This document shows, piece by piece, positions 1 through 5,367 of a stretch of 5,367 nt of DNA; within the stretch, counting starts at the first letter, position 1; each line of letters opens with the position of its first letter. This DNA is from Candidatus Halarchaeoplasma halalkaliphilum (GTDB lineage Archaea > Thermoplasmatota > Thermoplasmata > Halarchaeoplasmatales > Halarchaeoplasmataceae): the NCBI GenBank assembly GCA_007133925.1, contig SLLU01000093.1, forward strand, positions 1 through 5,367. The letters are read 5' to 3'. The translations under genes and the position numbers were made by a program. The notes below the pieces were generated by a model that was not told where the DNA came from, did no database searches, and saw only the letters and a program-made list of their open reading frames with translations.

Positions 1-2
1 AA

Positions 3-1859
3 GAATCCATGCATAACCAAATCTACGAAAATGAAGTGTATGGGAACAACTGGGGTATCGCATTGGGCTGGAACAGTTTATATAATCGGGTGGAAAACAA
101 CACGGTCTACGACAATCATGAAAACGGTATCGAGATGTTCAGAGGTGCCAATGAAAACATCATTCGAAACAATGAGATATCCAGAGGTGAAATAGGTATC
201 TTCAGTTGGCAAGCGGATGGGAATCTGGCGGACCATAACATCATATCTAACGCATCCCGATACGGGATCAATCTGGGCGAAGCAAACTATAACACGTATC
301 AGTACAACAATGTTTCAGGATGTGATGAATCCGGGATCCACCTTTGGGATTCACACGGGAACCAATTGGTTGGGAATTTCATAAAAGACAACAGCCGGAC
401 CGGGATCGGTATTTTCAATTCAAGTGAAAATGTTGTTCACAGCAACGTTATTCATAACAATTCCGAAAATGGGGTTGGATTGGGAAACTCATATCTCAAC
501 AGCGTTTTGTATAACAGCATCTCGCATAGCTATTATGGGATGAACTTTTTCTTATCTAACCATAACAATGTAATAAATAACACCATATCCCATAACGAAT
601 ATGGCATAAATCTACATGAATCCCACCACAACCGTATGGTAGGCAACGATGTCATGGAAAATGACATAGGTGTACATCTATCTTATTCCCATGAGAACGG
701 GATCTACGGGAACATTTTATCACACAACTTTGAACGAGGTGTTAATCTACATGAATCCAGTATGAATACCGTAACGAATAACACCATTCACAACAACACC
801 GACGGAGGTTTAAATTTGTACCTGTCCGATAGAAACCATATGGAGGGTAATTTTATATCAAACAGCAATTACGGTATTTTGATAGGGGAATCCATGTATA
901 ATGTGATATACGATAACTGGATATACAACTCGGTTTGGCATGGGATACGTATGTGGCATTCAAGGAACAATGCGATATACCAGAACAACATATCCGATAA
1001 TTTCTCGGGCATCGAAATTCAGGAAGCAGAAGATAACATGATCGTATACAATCACATCTCGGATCATCCGCAAAACGGTATCCAGATATTCGGTTCAAAC
1101 GGCAACGAAATATATCATAACTCCTTTGTAAACAACAATAATCACGCATGGGATGAAGGAAACAATATATGGGACAACGGCCATCCTTCCGGAGGTAACT
1201 ACTGGGACACCCATACCTACCCTGACGAGTACGGCGGTGAAGAACAGAACAGACCTGGGCCGGACGGAATCGTGGATGATCCTTACCTGATCCCTGGAGG
1301 AGATGATCGGGACAGATACCCTCTGACTGCGGTCCCCACCCGGGTGGAATCCATACTGGAACTAGATGCACCGTCAGAGAGCAACGGCTGGCAGTTCGTT
1401 TCCTTACCGGTCATACCCGACGATACACATCTATCGGAGGCCTTGGAATCCATCCTGGGTAGTTACGATCGTTTGATGTATTACGATGCATCTGCCGGTG
1501 AATGGCTTACCTACGTCCCTGGCCGGGTAGAGCACTTCAATGTTCTGCATGAGTGGGATCACACCATGGGTATCTGGATACGTATGACCGAATATGCAGA
1601 ACTATCCCTTTTTGGGAGGTTACCCACGGTAACATCACACGAACTGGTTCCCGGCTGGAACATGGTCGGCATGCCCGTAGGTTCCTCCGGTAATCATGGG
1701 TTACCAGAGGAAGTTTCTAGGATTGGCCACTTTGATGTATCTGAGGAATACAATCTTGCCTACACGGATGATGTACACGATTTTACCTTTGAACCGTGTC
1801 AGGGTTACTGGATATTCAACAACGGCGACGAGTCTGTGATATGGACCTTGGAGTATTGA
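3..1859 (+). CDS. NosD-like right-handed beta-helix surface protein, 5' end missing
   Basis: This is a probable secreted or cell-surface beta-helix protein; the ligand is unknown. The frame is open to the left edge, and the residues before the first ATG (position 9) are Glu-Ser, giving ESMHN. That matches the internal repeat register (ESMYN, ESSMN), so this ATG is an internal Met and the true start with any signal peptide lies outside. Numbering from that Met, 16 coils each carry a G-[ILVM]-x-[LIMF] turn, at residues 16, 40, 63, 86, 109, 132, 155, 177, 199, 221, 244, 267, 289, 312, 334 and 357. The 22-24 residue period and Asn ladders are typical of PbH1/NosD repeats. A NosD-like end follows: GNYW at 396-399, then DGIVDDPY at 419-426. 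Residues 460-616 form two half-repeats opening with GWQFVSLPV and GWNMVGMPV. No C-terminal membrane anchor is visible. About nine N-x-S/T sequons fit an exported archaeal protein. The beta-helix class is secure; function is not. Confidence 0.88.
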   Translation, partial: ESMHNQIYENEVYGNNWGIALGWNSLYNRVENNTVYDNHENGIEMFRGANENIIRNNEISRGEIGIFSWQADGNLADHNIISNASRYGINLGEANYNTYQYNNVSGCDESGIHLWDSHGNQLVGNFIKDNSRTGIGIFNSSENVVHSNVIHNNSENGVGLGNSYLNSVLYNSISHSYYGMNFFLSNHNNVINNTISHNEYGINLHESHHNRMVGNDVMENDIGVHLSYSHENGIYGNILSHNFERGVNLHESSMNTVTNNTIHNNTDGGLNLYLSDRNHMEGNFISNSNYGILIGESMYNVIYDNWIYNSVWHGIRMWHSRNNAIYQNNISDNFSGIEIQEAEDNMIVYNHISDHPQNGIQIFGSNGNEIYHNSFVNNNNHAWDEGNNIWDNGHPSGGNYWDTHTYPDEYGGEEQNRPGPDGIVDDPYLIPGGDDRDRYPLTAVPTRVESILELDAPSESNGWQFVSLPVIPDDTHLSEALESILGSYDRLMYYDASAGEWLTYVPGRVEHFNVLHEWDHTMGIWIRMTEYAELSLFGRLPTVTSHELVPGWNMVGMPVGSSGNHGLPEEVSRIGHFDVSEEYNLAYTDDVHDFTFEPCQGYWIFNNGDESVIWTLEY

Positions 1860-1870
1860 ATGCGGATACG

Positions 1871-1885
1871 GAAAAATTAATAACT
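1871..1885 (+). promoter_or_regulatory. Candidate archaeal BRE/TATA promoter for the PEBP-lplA cluster
   Basis: The 58-base gap after the beta-helix gene contains an AT-rich block, GAAAAATTAATAACT, preceded by purines. It resembles a BRE plus TATA element. An archaeal start site about 25 bases downstream would fall near 1905, leaving a leader of roughly a dozen bases that just includes the GGTGA at 1908-1912. It is the only promoter-like stretch ahead of four closely spaced plus-strand genes. This rests on pattern and position only. Confidence 0.4.
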
Positions 1886-1907
1886 ATTTGTGACCATGTG
1901 AATCTAC

Positions 1908-1912
1908 GGTGA
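1908..1912 (+). promoter_or_regulatory. Ribosome binding site deciding the PEBP start
   Basis: GGTGA matches the core of the archaeal Shine-Dalgarno sequence (GGAGGTGA). It lies 5 bases before the ATG at 1918, which favours that start over the in-frame GTG at 1909. The GTG itself lies inside this motif. Confidence 0.6.
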
Positions 1913-1917
1913 CAAAG

Positions 1918-2373
1918 ATGTCAGCATTCAAGTTAGAAAGCCCGGCTTTCAAAGACGGGACAAAGATACCCAGGAAGTACGGTTACAAGGAACAGAACGT
2001 CAGCCCCCCTCTGAACATGGGAGGGGCGCCCCCGGGAACGAAGAGCCTTGCCCTGATCATGGACGACCCGGACGCCATGGCTCCCGCAGGAAAGGTGTGG
2101 GACCATTGGGTGATCTGGAATATAGCTCCGGACACGGAACAGATCGAGGAAGGAACTGTTCCTGAGGGTGCTACTGAGGGTAAGAACGATTACGGAGAGA
2201 TCGGTTACGGGGGACCGGCTCCCCCTGACAGGGAACATACCTATGTGTTCGAGCTCTATGCCCTGGATGTGGTACTGGATCTTGAAGAGGGTGCCACAAA
2301 GGACCGGTTGAAGAGCACACTCAAGGGTCATACGCTGGAAAAGACCGTGCTGAGAGGTACCTATGCACCCTGA
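1918..2373 (+). CDS. PEBP-family protein (YbhB/YbcL, Raf kinase inhibitor-like)
   Basis: This is a 151-residue protein of the phosphatidylethanolamine-binding protein family in its prokaryotic YbhB/YbcL form; the length is normal for the family. Visible signatures of the anion-binding pocket are DDPDA at residues 49-53, DHW at 62-64 with the following VIWNI strand, and GYGGPAPPDREHTY at 96-109 with its conserved His107, followed by the strand VFELYALD. There is no signal peptide, so it is probably cytoplasmic. The start at 1918 is chosen because GGTGA sits 5 bases upstream; a GTG at 1909 would add three residues. It is the first gene of a likely operon, ending 15 bases before lplA. Prokaryotic members mostly lack a proven biochemical role, so no substrate is assigned and a link to lipoate metabolism is only positional. 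Confidence 0.93.
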   Translation: MSAFKLESPAFKDGTKIPRKYGYKEQNVSPPLNMGGAPPGTKSLALIMDDPDAMAPAGKVWDHWVIWNIAPDTEQIEEGTVPEGATEGKNDYGEIGYGGPAPPDREHTYVFELYALDVVLDLEEGATKDRLKSTLKGHTLEKTVLRGTYAP

Positions 2374-2377
2374 TAAC

Positions 2378-2382
2378 GGTGA
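2378..2382 (+). promoter_or_regulatory. Ribosome binding site of lplA
   Basis: GGTGA lies 6 bases before the ATG at 2389, inside the 15-base gap after the PEBP stop. It is the same motif and nearly the same spacing as at the PEBP gene. It fixes the lplA start and shows that the gene is translated from its own site within the cluster. Confidence 0.6.
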
Positions 2383-2388
2383 AAGATC

Positions 2389-3153
2389 ATGGATGAAATA
2401 AGATACATACCAACCATAGAGGGCAGCGGTCCCAGACAGATGGCCGTGGATGAGGCCATACTGAGGTGCTACGACAAGGGGTTATCACCCCCTACTCTGA
2501 GGTTCTTCAAGTTCTCACCATCCGCCATAACCATGGGCTATGCCCAGGATGTGGACGGGGTGATCCATACGGAAAGGTGCCGGGAACTGGGGATGCCCTA
2601 CGTGAGGAGGATCACCGGAGGAGGAACGGTTTACCACGATCTTCAGGGCGAGATAACCTATTCCATAGTAACGGATATCATCCCCGGAGCCATAGAGGAT
2701 AGTTTTCATCACCTTCTGAAACCAATAATAGACACCCTCAGGGATTACGATCTGGAAGCGGAGTTCAAGCCCTACAACGACATACTGGTGAACGGAAAAA
2801 AGATATCCGGCAGTGCTCAGAGGCGTGGAAGAAAGGGGATGCTTCAACACGGTACACTCATGTATGCCACGGACCTGAGCACCCTTGCCAGTATACTCAA
2901 GCTGGACATGGACAAACTGCGAGCCAGGGGCGCAAAGTCCTTTTTCGATCTGGTCACCACCATGGAGGACGAACTGGGCTGGAAACCGGAACCGGATGAT
3001 CTCATAGGGGAGATGAAAGAAGCATACGGAAAACATCTGGGTGTAAAAATCGTTCCTGGTGCATTGAACGAACACGAGCTCCAGATGGCGGATGAACTTA
3101 CATTGAAGTATTCCCACGAATCGTGGACATATAACCGGAAATGGAAGTGTTGA
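2389..3153 (+). CDS. lplA: Lipoate-protein ligase A-type catalytic protein, no C-terminal domain
   Basis: This 254-residue cytoplasmic protein of the biotin/lipoate A/B ligase fold should activate lipoate or octanoate with ATP and transfer it to the lysine of lipoyl domains. Visible motifs are RRITGGGTVYHD at residues 73-84 (lipoyl-AMP loop), NDILVNGKKISGSAQRR at 130-146 with the expected catalytic Lys138, and HGTLMY at 154-159. The segment before GKK reads KPYND, like ligases. I see no Cys in the region where LipM-type octanoyltransferases carry their catalytic Cys, so ligase is preferred. The protein ends with WTYNRKW and lacks the roughly 80-residue accessory domain of E. coli LplA. In Thermoplasma that part is a separate protein, LplB, which is not in this window. 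The next gene starts 3 bases after the stop. An amidotransferase role cannot be excluded from sequence alone. Confidence 0.9.
   Translation: MDEIRYIPTIEGSGPRQMAVDEAILRCYDKGLSPPTLRFFKFSPSAITMGYAQDVDGVIHTERCRELGMPYVRRITGGGTVYHDLQGEITYSIVTDIIPGAIEDSFHHLLKPIIDTLRDYDLEAEFKPYNDILVNGKKISGSAQRRGRKGMLQHGTLMYATDLSTLASILKLDMDKLRARGAKSFFDLVTTMEDELGWKPEPDDLIGEMKEAYGKHLGVKIVPGALNEHELQMADELTLKYSHESWTYNRKWKC
3143..3149 (+). promoter_or_regulatory. Ribosome binding site of the radical SAM gene, inside the lplA end
   Basis: GGAAGTG differs by one base from GGAGGTG and lies 7 bases before the ATG at 3157. It is embedded in the last codons of lplA (Trp-Lys-Cys), so the two genes are physically interlocked and probably translated together. 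Confidence 0.5.
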
Positions 3154-3156
3154 ACC

Positions 3157-4050
3157 ATGGACATAAGAGTATCCAGCGGCACCGCATCCCACCTGGAGTT
3201 GATCAAGAGTCGATCCCTGGAACCACCCACCACCGCTTACCTGCTCATCCCCGGAGCCCCATGCAGGGGCGGCTGTGTGTACTGTCCCCAGGCGTCCTCC
3301 GATGGAAAGTGGCTGTCCAGGGTTTCCTGGCCATCCTTCCGTATGGATGATATCCTAAATCCTCTGGAGAAATCAGACCTGCAGCGCATCTGTATACAAT
3401 CTCCGGACGTGGATGGTTACGAAGAAAAGGTGATCCATGCCGTTCGAACCCTGGAAACCACCGGAAAGCCCGTTTCCGTTTCCGCACCCCCTCTACCCGA
3501 GGATGTATTGAAAGAGCTCAAAACGTGCTCAGTTGATCGTATGGGTGTAGGCATCGATGGGGTGACCGATGAGCTCAGGTCCAGGACCAAGAGAGGCTAC
3601 GACCCCATGATATTCTGGGATTACCTCGGTGATACGATCCAGGTATTCGGTGAAGGACGGGTCACGGCCCACATGATCGTTGGCCTGGGAGAGGAACTGG
3701 AACACGTCGGCCATGCGGTACACAGGGCCTCTCGAATAGGTGCCAATGTCTCTCTTTTTCCCTATATGTTCGGTAAAAAAGAGGTGGACATAAGATACTA
3801 CCGAAAGGCCCAACTGCTGAGCTACCTCATAGCCAGGGGGCACGGAGTTCACGAAGCCATATCCCTCACCCATAGTTATCCCCATGAGGTCCGGGAGTAC
3901 GTGGAGAGCGGAGAACCGTTCAGGACCGCAGGCTGTCCGGGATGCAATAGACCGTACTACACCACAAGACCCGGAAAGGAACACAGGAATTACCCCAGGG
4001 AACCAACATGGGACGAGATAAGGAGAATCGAGGCGGATCTGAGATACTGA
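3157..4050 (+). CDS. Radical SAM protein, probable LipS1/LipS2-family lipoyl synthase subunit
   Basis: This is a 297-residue radical SAM enzyme. CRGGCVYC at residues 36-43 is the CxxxCxxC motif binding a 4Fe-4S cluster (Cys36, Cys40, Cys43), followed by PQASSD and the segment LSRVSWP at 53-59. The core continues through RICIQSPDV (77-85), VDRMGVGIDG (126-135) and HMIVGLGEE (172-180), which fit the strands of the radical SAM barrel. The C-terminal part carries GCPGCNRPYYTTRPG at 259-273, whose CxxC could bind an auxiliary cluster. It starts 3 bases after lplA. From this neighbourhood and the overall family look I infer a subunit of the two-component lipoyl synthase (LipS1/LipS2), which inserts sulfur into octanoyl groups. 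I cannot say which subunit, and no partner is visible here. Classical LipA is unlikely: its N-terminal CxxxxCxxxxxC and C-terminal RSSY are absent. Radical SAM identity is firm; the lipoyl role is probable. Confidence 0.88.
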   Translation: MDIRVSSGTASHLELIKSRSLEPPTTAYLLIPGAPCRGGCVYCPQASSDGKWLSRVSWPSFRMDDILNPLEKSDLQRICIQSPDVDGYEEKVIHAVRTLETTGKPVSVSAPPLPEDVLKELKTCSVDRMGVGIDGVTDELRSRTKRGYDPMIFWDYLGDTIQVFGEGRVTAHMIVGLGEELEHVGHAVHRASRIGANVSLFPYMFGKKEVDIRYYRKAQLLSYLIARGHGVHEAISLTHSYPHEVREYVESGEPFRTAGCPGCNRPYYTTRPGKEHRNYPREPTWDEIRRIEADLRY

Positions 4051-4646
4051 CAACCATCAGTACCTATGACCGCATCGCCGACGATTTCAGAAAACACACC
4101 CTGGATGAAGGTGATCGGGATTACCAGGAAGCATTGCTCAGACGGACCATGGATATGCTCTGCCCCTCTCCCAGGATTTTGGACCTGGGGTGCGGTGACG
4201 GCAGGGATACCTCCTTTCTGAACTCTCTAGGTGCGGATGCCACCGGTCTGGATCTGTCACATTCCATGATTCGATTGGCCAGAAAAAATTATCCGGATTG
4301 CACATTCGTGCTGGGTGATATGAGACGTACACCCTTCCATGATGACACATTCCACTGCGTGTGGGCCAGTGCTTCCGTTATTCACATCCCCAAGAGGGAA
4401 TTGAGTATGGTCGAAAGGGAGATACACAGGGTGCTGAGACCAGAAGGGATACTATCTTTCAGCTTCAAGGAGGGCACGGGGGAAGGATATCAAAATGACC
4501 CGTACAACGAACCCCGTTATTATTCATACTACACACTCCATGAGCTGGAGCAGAGGCTGTCATCTTTCAGATCGCTCTCCCACGAAACCTATCCCGGAGA
4601 GATCATGGGGAACAGGTTCACCCATTGCTGGCTACGCGCTCTATAA
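4008..4646 (+). CDS. Class I SAM-dependent methyltransferase (Methyltransf_11/25-like)
   Basis: This is a 212-residue soluble Rossmann-fold methyltransferase. Motif I is ILDLGCGDGRD at residues 57-67. The acidic residue after strand two, which would bind the SAM ribose, is Asp82 in GLDLS. LGDMRRTPF at 102-110 corresponds to the adenine-contacting region, and HRVLRPEGILSFSF at 140-153 is the usual post-motif III segment. The first ATG overlaps the radical SAM gene by 43 bases, with only a weak AGGG upstream. Recognisable family sequence begins at STYDRIADDF (residue 18), so the true start may lie later, for instance at a non-ATG codon near the radical SAM stop. The substrate cannot be told from sequence; small molecules are typical for this family. 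It is the last gene of the plus-strand cluster, and its stop overlaps the converging protease gene. Confidence 0.87.
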   Translation: MGRDKENRGGSEILTTISTYDRIADDFRKHTLDEGDRDYQEALLRRTMDMLCPSPRILDLGCGDGRDTSFLNSLGADATGLDLSHSMIRLARKNYPDCTFVLGDMRRTPFHDDTFHCVWASASVIHIPKRELSMVEREIHRVLRPEGILSFSFKEGTGEGYQNDPYNEPRYYSYYTLHELEQRLSSFRSLSHETYPGEIMGNRFTHCWLRAL

Positions 4647-5291
4647 GAATATCCTGAAGGGACCCAGGAAGTAGCCCGCGGCCAGAGTTCCGCCTATGGC
4701 AAATACGAGTACCATGTAATTGATGGGATTCCATCTGAATATCTTGGCACCGTCCAGGGGTCCTATGGGCAACAGATTGAAACCCCCTATGAACAGGTTC
4801 ACGAAGGCAACGAAGGCCAGTATCCACCACGCCCATATATCCATCACAAGGAGGGCATAGGATCCCAACAAGAAAAGGGTGCCTATGATCCAGTTGGTGG
4901 CCGGACCGGCGGCGCTTATCTTACCATTCTGTTCTTTGGTTATGTACCCGCTTATGACCACCGCCCCCGGGGCTGCGAAGACAAAGCCGAACAGGCTGAA
5001 GACCAGTGCCATCATCAATCCGAAATTCCACATCCTGAATTCCGCCCAGCAACCGTATTTTCTGGCAAGGTTACGGTGGGCGAATTCGTGGAATATGAAT
5101 GCGGTGCCCACGGCCAGAGCGGATATGCCGAAGACAAAAGGAAAGTTTGCTAGATTTATCCCGCTCCGCCCACCGGAGAAGCTGATAGCGAAGGCAAGGC
5201 TCAGCACGAAGAAGGCTATGAATAGTTCCTTCTTCTCCCTTTCACTCATGGCGTTACTCTGCGGTCCTATGGTTATGGTGTATTCATGCAT
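4641..5291 (-). CDS. Site-2 protease family (M50) membrane zinc metalloprotease
   Basis: This is a 216-residue polytopic membrane protein of the M50/S2P rhomboid-independent intramembrane protease class, expected to cut substrates within the membrane. The zinc site is visible as HEFAH at residues 68-72 (HExxH, Glu69 catalytic) and NLLPIGPLDG at 172-181, where Asp180 should be the third zinc ligand. GKISAAGPATN at 123-133 matches the conserved glycine- and Asn-containing segment ahead of the next helix. Hydrophobic stretches near 22-39, 51-72, 88-116, 132-150, 153-172 and 191-210 suggest about six membrane segments. There is no PDZ or CBS domain, so this is a minimal member. The start is well supported: GGAGATGA lies 6 bases upstream. 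It overlaps the preceding minus-strand gene by 8 bases and meets the methyltransferase tail to tail. The substrate is unknown. Confidence 0.92.
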   Translation of the reverse strand: MHEYTITIGPQSNAMSEREKKELFIAFFVLSLAFAISFSGGRSGINLANFPFVFGISALAVGTAFIFHEFAHRNLARKYGCWAEFRMWNFGLMMALVFSLFGFVFAAPGAVVISGYITKEQNGKISAAGPATNWIIGTLFLLGSYALLVMDIWAWWILAFVAFVNLFIGGFNLLPIGPLDGAKIFRWNPINYMVLVFAIGGTLAAGYFLGPFRIFL

Positions 5292-5367
5292 GGTCTCTCA
5301 TCTCCTTTCTGAACCTGTTGGAAAGGTCCTTTATCATGTCCTTTTCATGGTATCCATCCCCTAAGGC
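5284..5367 (-). CDS. 3' tail of an unidentified gene, running off the right edge
   Basis: Reading leftward from the window edge, one frame stays open for 27 codons and ends in a TGA at 5286-5284. The other two frames close quickly. The visible tail is charged and helical-looking, ending RFRKEMRDHA. Its stop overlaps the protease start by 8 bases (ATGCATGA), and the protease ribosome binding site lies within it, as expected for neighbouring genes of one operon. The product cannot be named from so little sequence. The call rests on the open frame and overlap geometry. Confidence 0.55.
   Translation of the reverse strand, partial: ALGDGYHEKDMIKDLSNRFRKEMRDHA
5298..5305 (-). promoter_or_regulatory. 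Ribosome binding site of the M50 protease
   Basis: On the minus strand GGAGATGA, one base from the archaeal consensus GGAGGTGA, lies 6 bases before the ATG at 5291-5289. It supports that start over the later in-frame Met15 (MSEREKK). The site is inside the end of the preceding gene. Confidence 0.65.

Noticed and set aside
9..11. ATG as the start of the beta-helix gene
   Set aside because: The frame is open to the left edge, and the residues before the ATG continue the repeat (ESMHN like ESMYN), so this Met is internal. No ribosome binding site can be judged in 8 bases.
609..758. Repeated 15-base word as a possible CRISPR or mobile-element repeat
   Set aside because: Only two copies were seen, 135 bases apart and exactly in the coding register of the beta-helix coils, so it is a coding repeat.
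853..1371. Open frame of 172 codons on the minus strand
   Set aside because: It lies opposite the beta-helix gene, is rich in Cys, Arg and Ser, shows no domain, and contradicts the clean repeat periodicity of the plus strand.
1909..1911. GTG start for the PEBP gene
   Set aside because: It overlaps the GGTGA motif that is well placed for the ATG at 1918, and the added residues MTK are not part of the family core.
2006..2026. GC-rich hairpin CCCCTC / GAGGGG with a 9-base loop
   Set aside because: It falls in the conserved SPPLNMGGAPPG part of the PEBP protein, where Pro and Gly codons create C and G runs. There is no T tract, so it is not a terminator.
2515..3192. Open frame of 225 codons on the minus strand
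   Set aside because: It lies opposite lplA, whose motifs are unmistakable; the translated product has no recognisable domain.
3529..4053. Open frame of 174 codons on the minus strand
   Set aside because: It is opposite the radical SAM gene and has no motifs of its own.
4879..5364. Open frame of 161 codons on the plus strand
   Set aside because: It is the reverse of the M50 protease, whose HEFAH and NLLPIGPLDG motifs and ribosome binding site settle the strand. Its hydrophobic stretches are an echo of the membrane segments.

Overview
The window looks like a piece of an archaeal genome, most likely a euryarchaeon of the Thermoplasmatota kind. This is inferred from four things: archaeal-style ribosome binding sites (GGTGA, GGAGATGA) just ahead of several starts; heavy use of ATA for Ile and AGG/AGA for Arg; a short lipoate-ligase catalytic protein without the bacterial C-terminal domain; and a secreted-type NosD-like beta-helix protein. 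No rRNA, tRNA, mobile element, CRISPR array or long repeat was seen. The window is almost fully coding, so there is no gene-free stretch over 300 bases.

Layout. Positions 1-1859 (+) hold the 3' part of a large right-handed beta-helix (NosD/PbH1-type) protein. It has 16 visible coils, a NosD-like GNYW end motif and two C-terminal half-repeats opening with GW. A short AT-rich gap (1860-1917) carries a candidate promoter. It leads into a tight plus-strand cluster: a PEBP-family (YbhB/YbcL-like) protein (1918-2373), a lipoate-protein ligase A-type catalytic protein (2389-3153), a radical SAM protein (3157-4050) and a class I SAM-dependent methyltransferase (4008-4646). On the minus strand a small membrane-embedded site-2-type zinc metalloprotease (M50; 5291 down to 4641) converges on the methyltransferase with a 6-base overlap. 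The 3' tail of another minus-strand gene overlaps the protease start and runs off the right edge.

How the genes may work together. The strongest functional signal is lplA followed after 3 bases by a radical SAM gene. The radical SAM protein has an N-terminal CxxxCxxC cluster motif and a C-terminal CPGCNRPYY motif. I infer that it belongs to the non-classical, two-protein lipoyl synthase family (LipS1/LipS2) described in Thermococcus and other prokaryotes, and that the pair serves lipoyl-cofactor assembly on 2-oxoacid dehydrogenases or glycine cleavage H protein. No second LipS protein, LplB accessory protein or lipoyl-domain protein is in the window. The PEBP and methyltransferase genes share the transcription unit by spacing, but their link to lipoylation is unproven.
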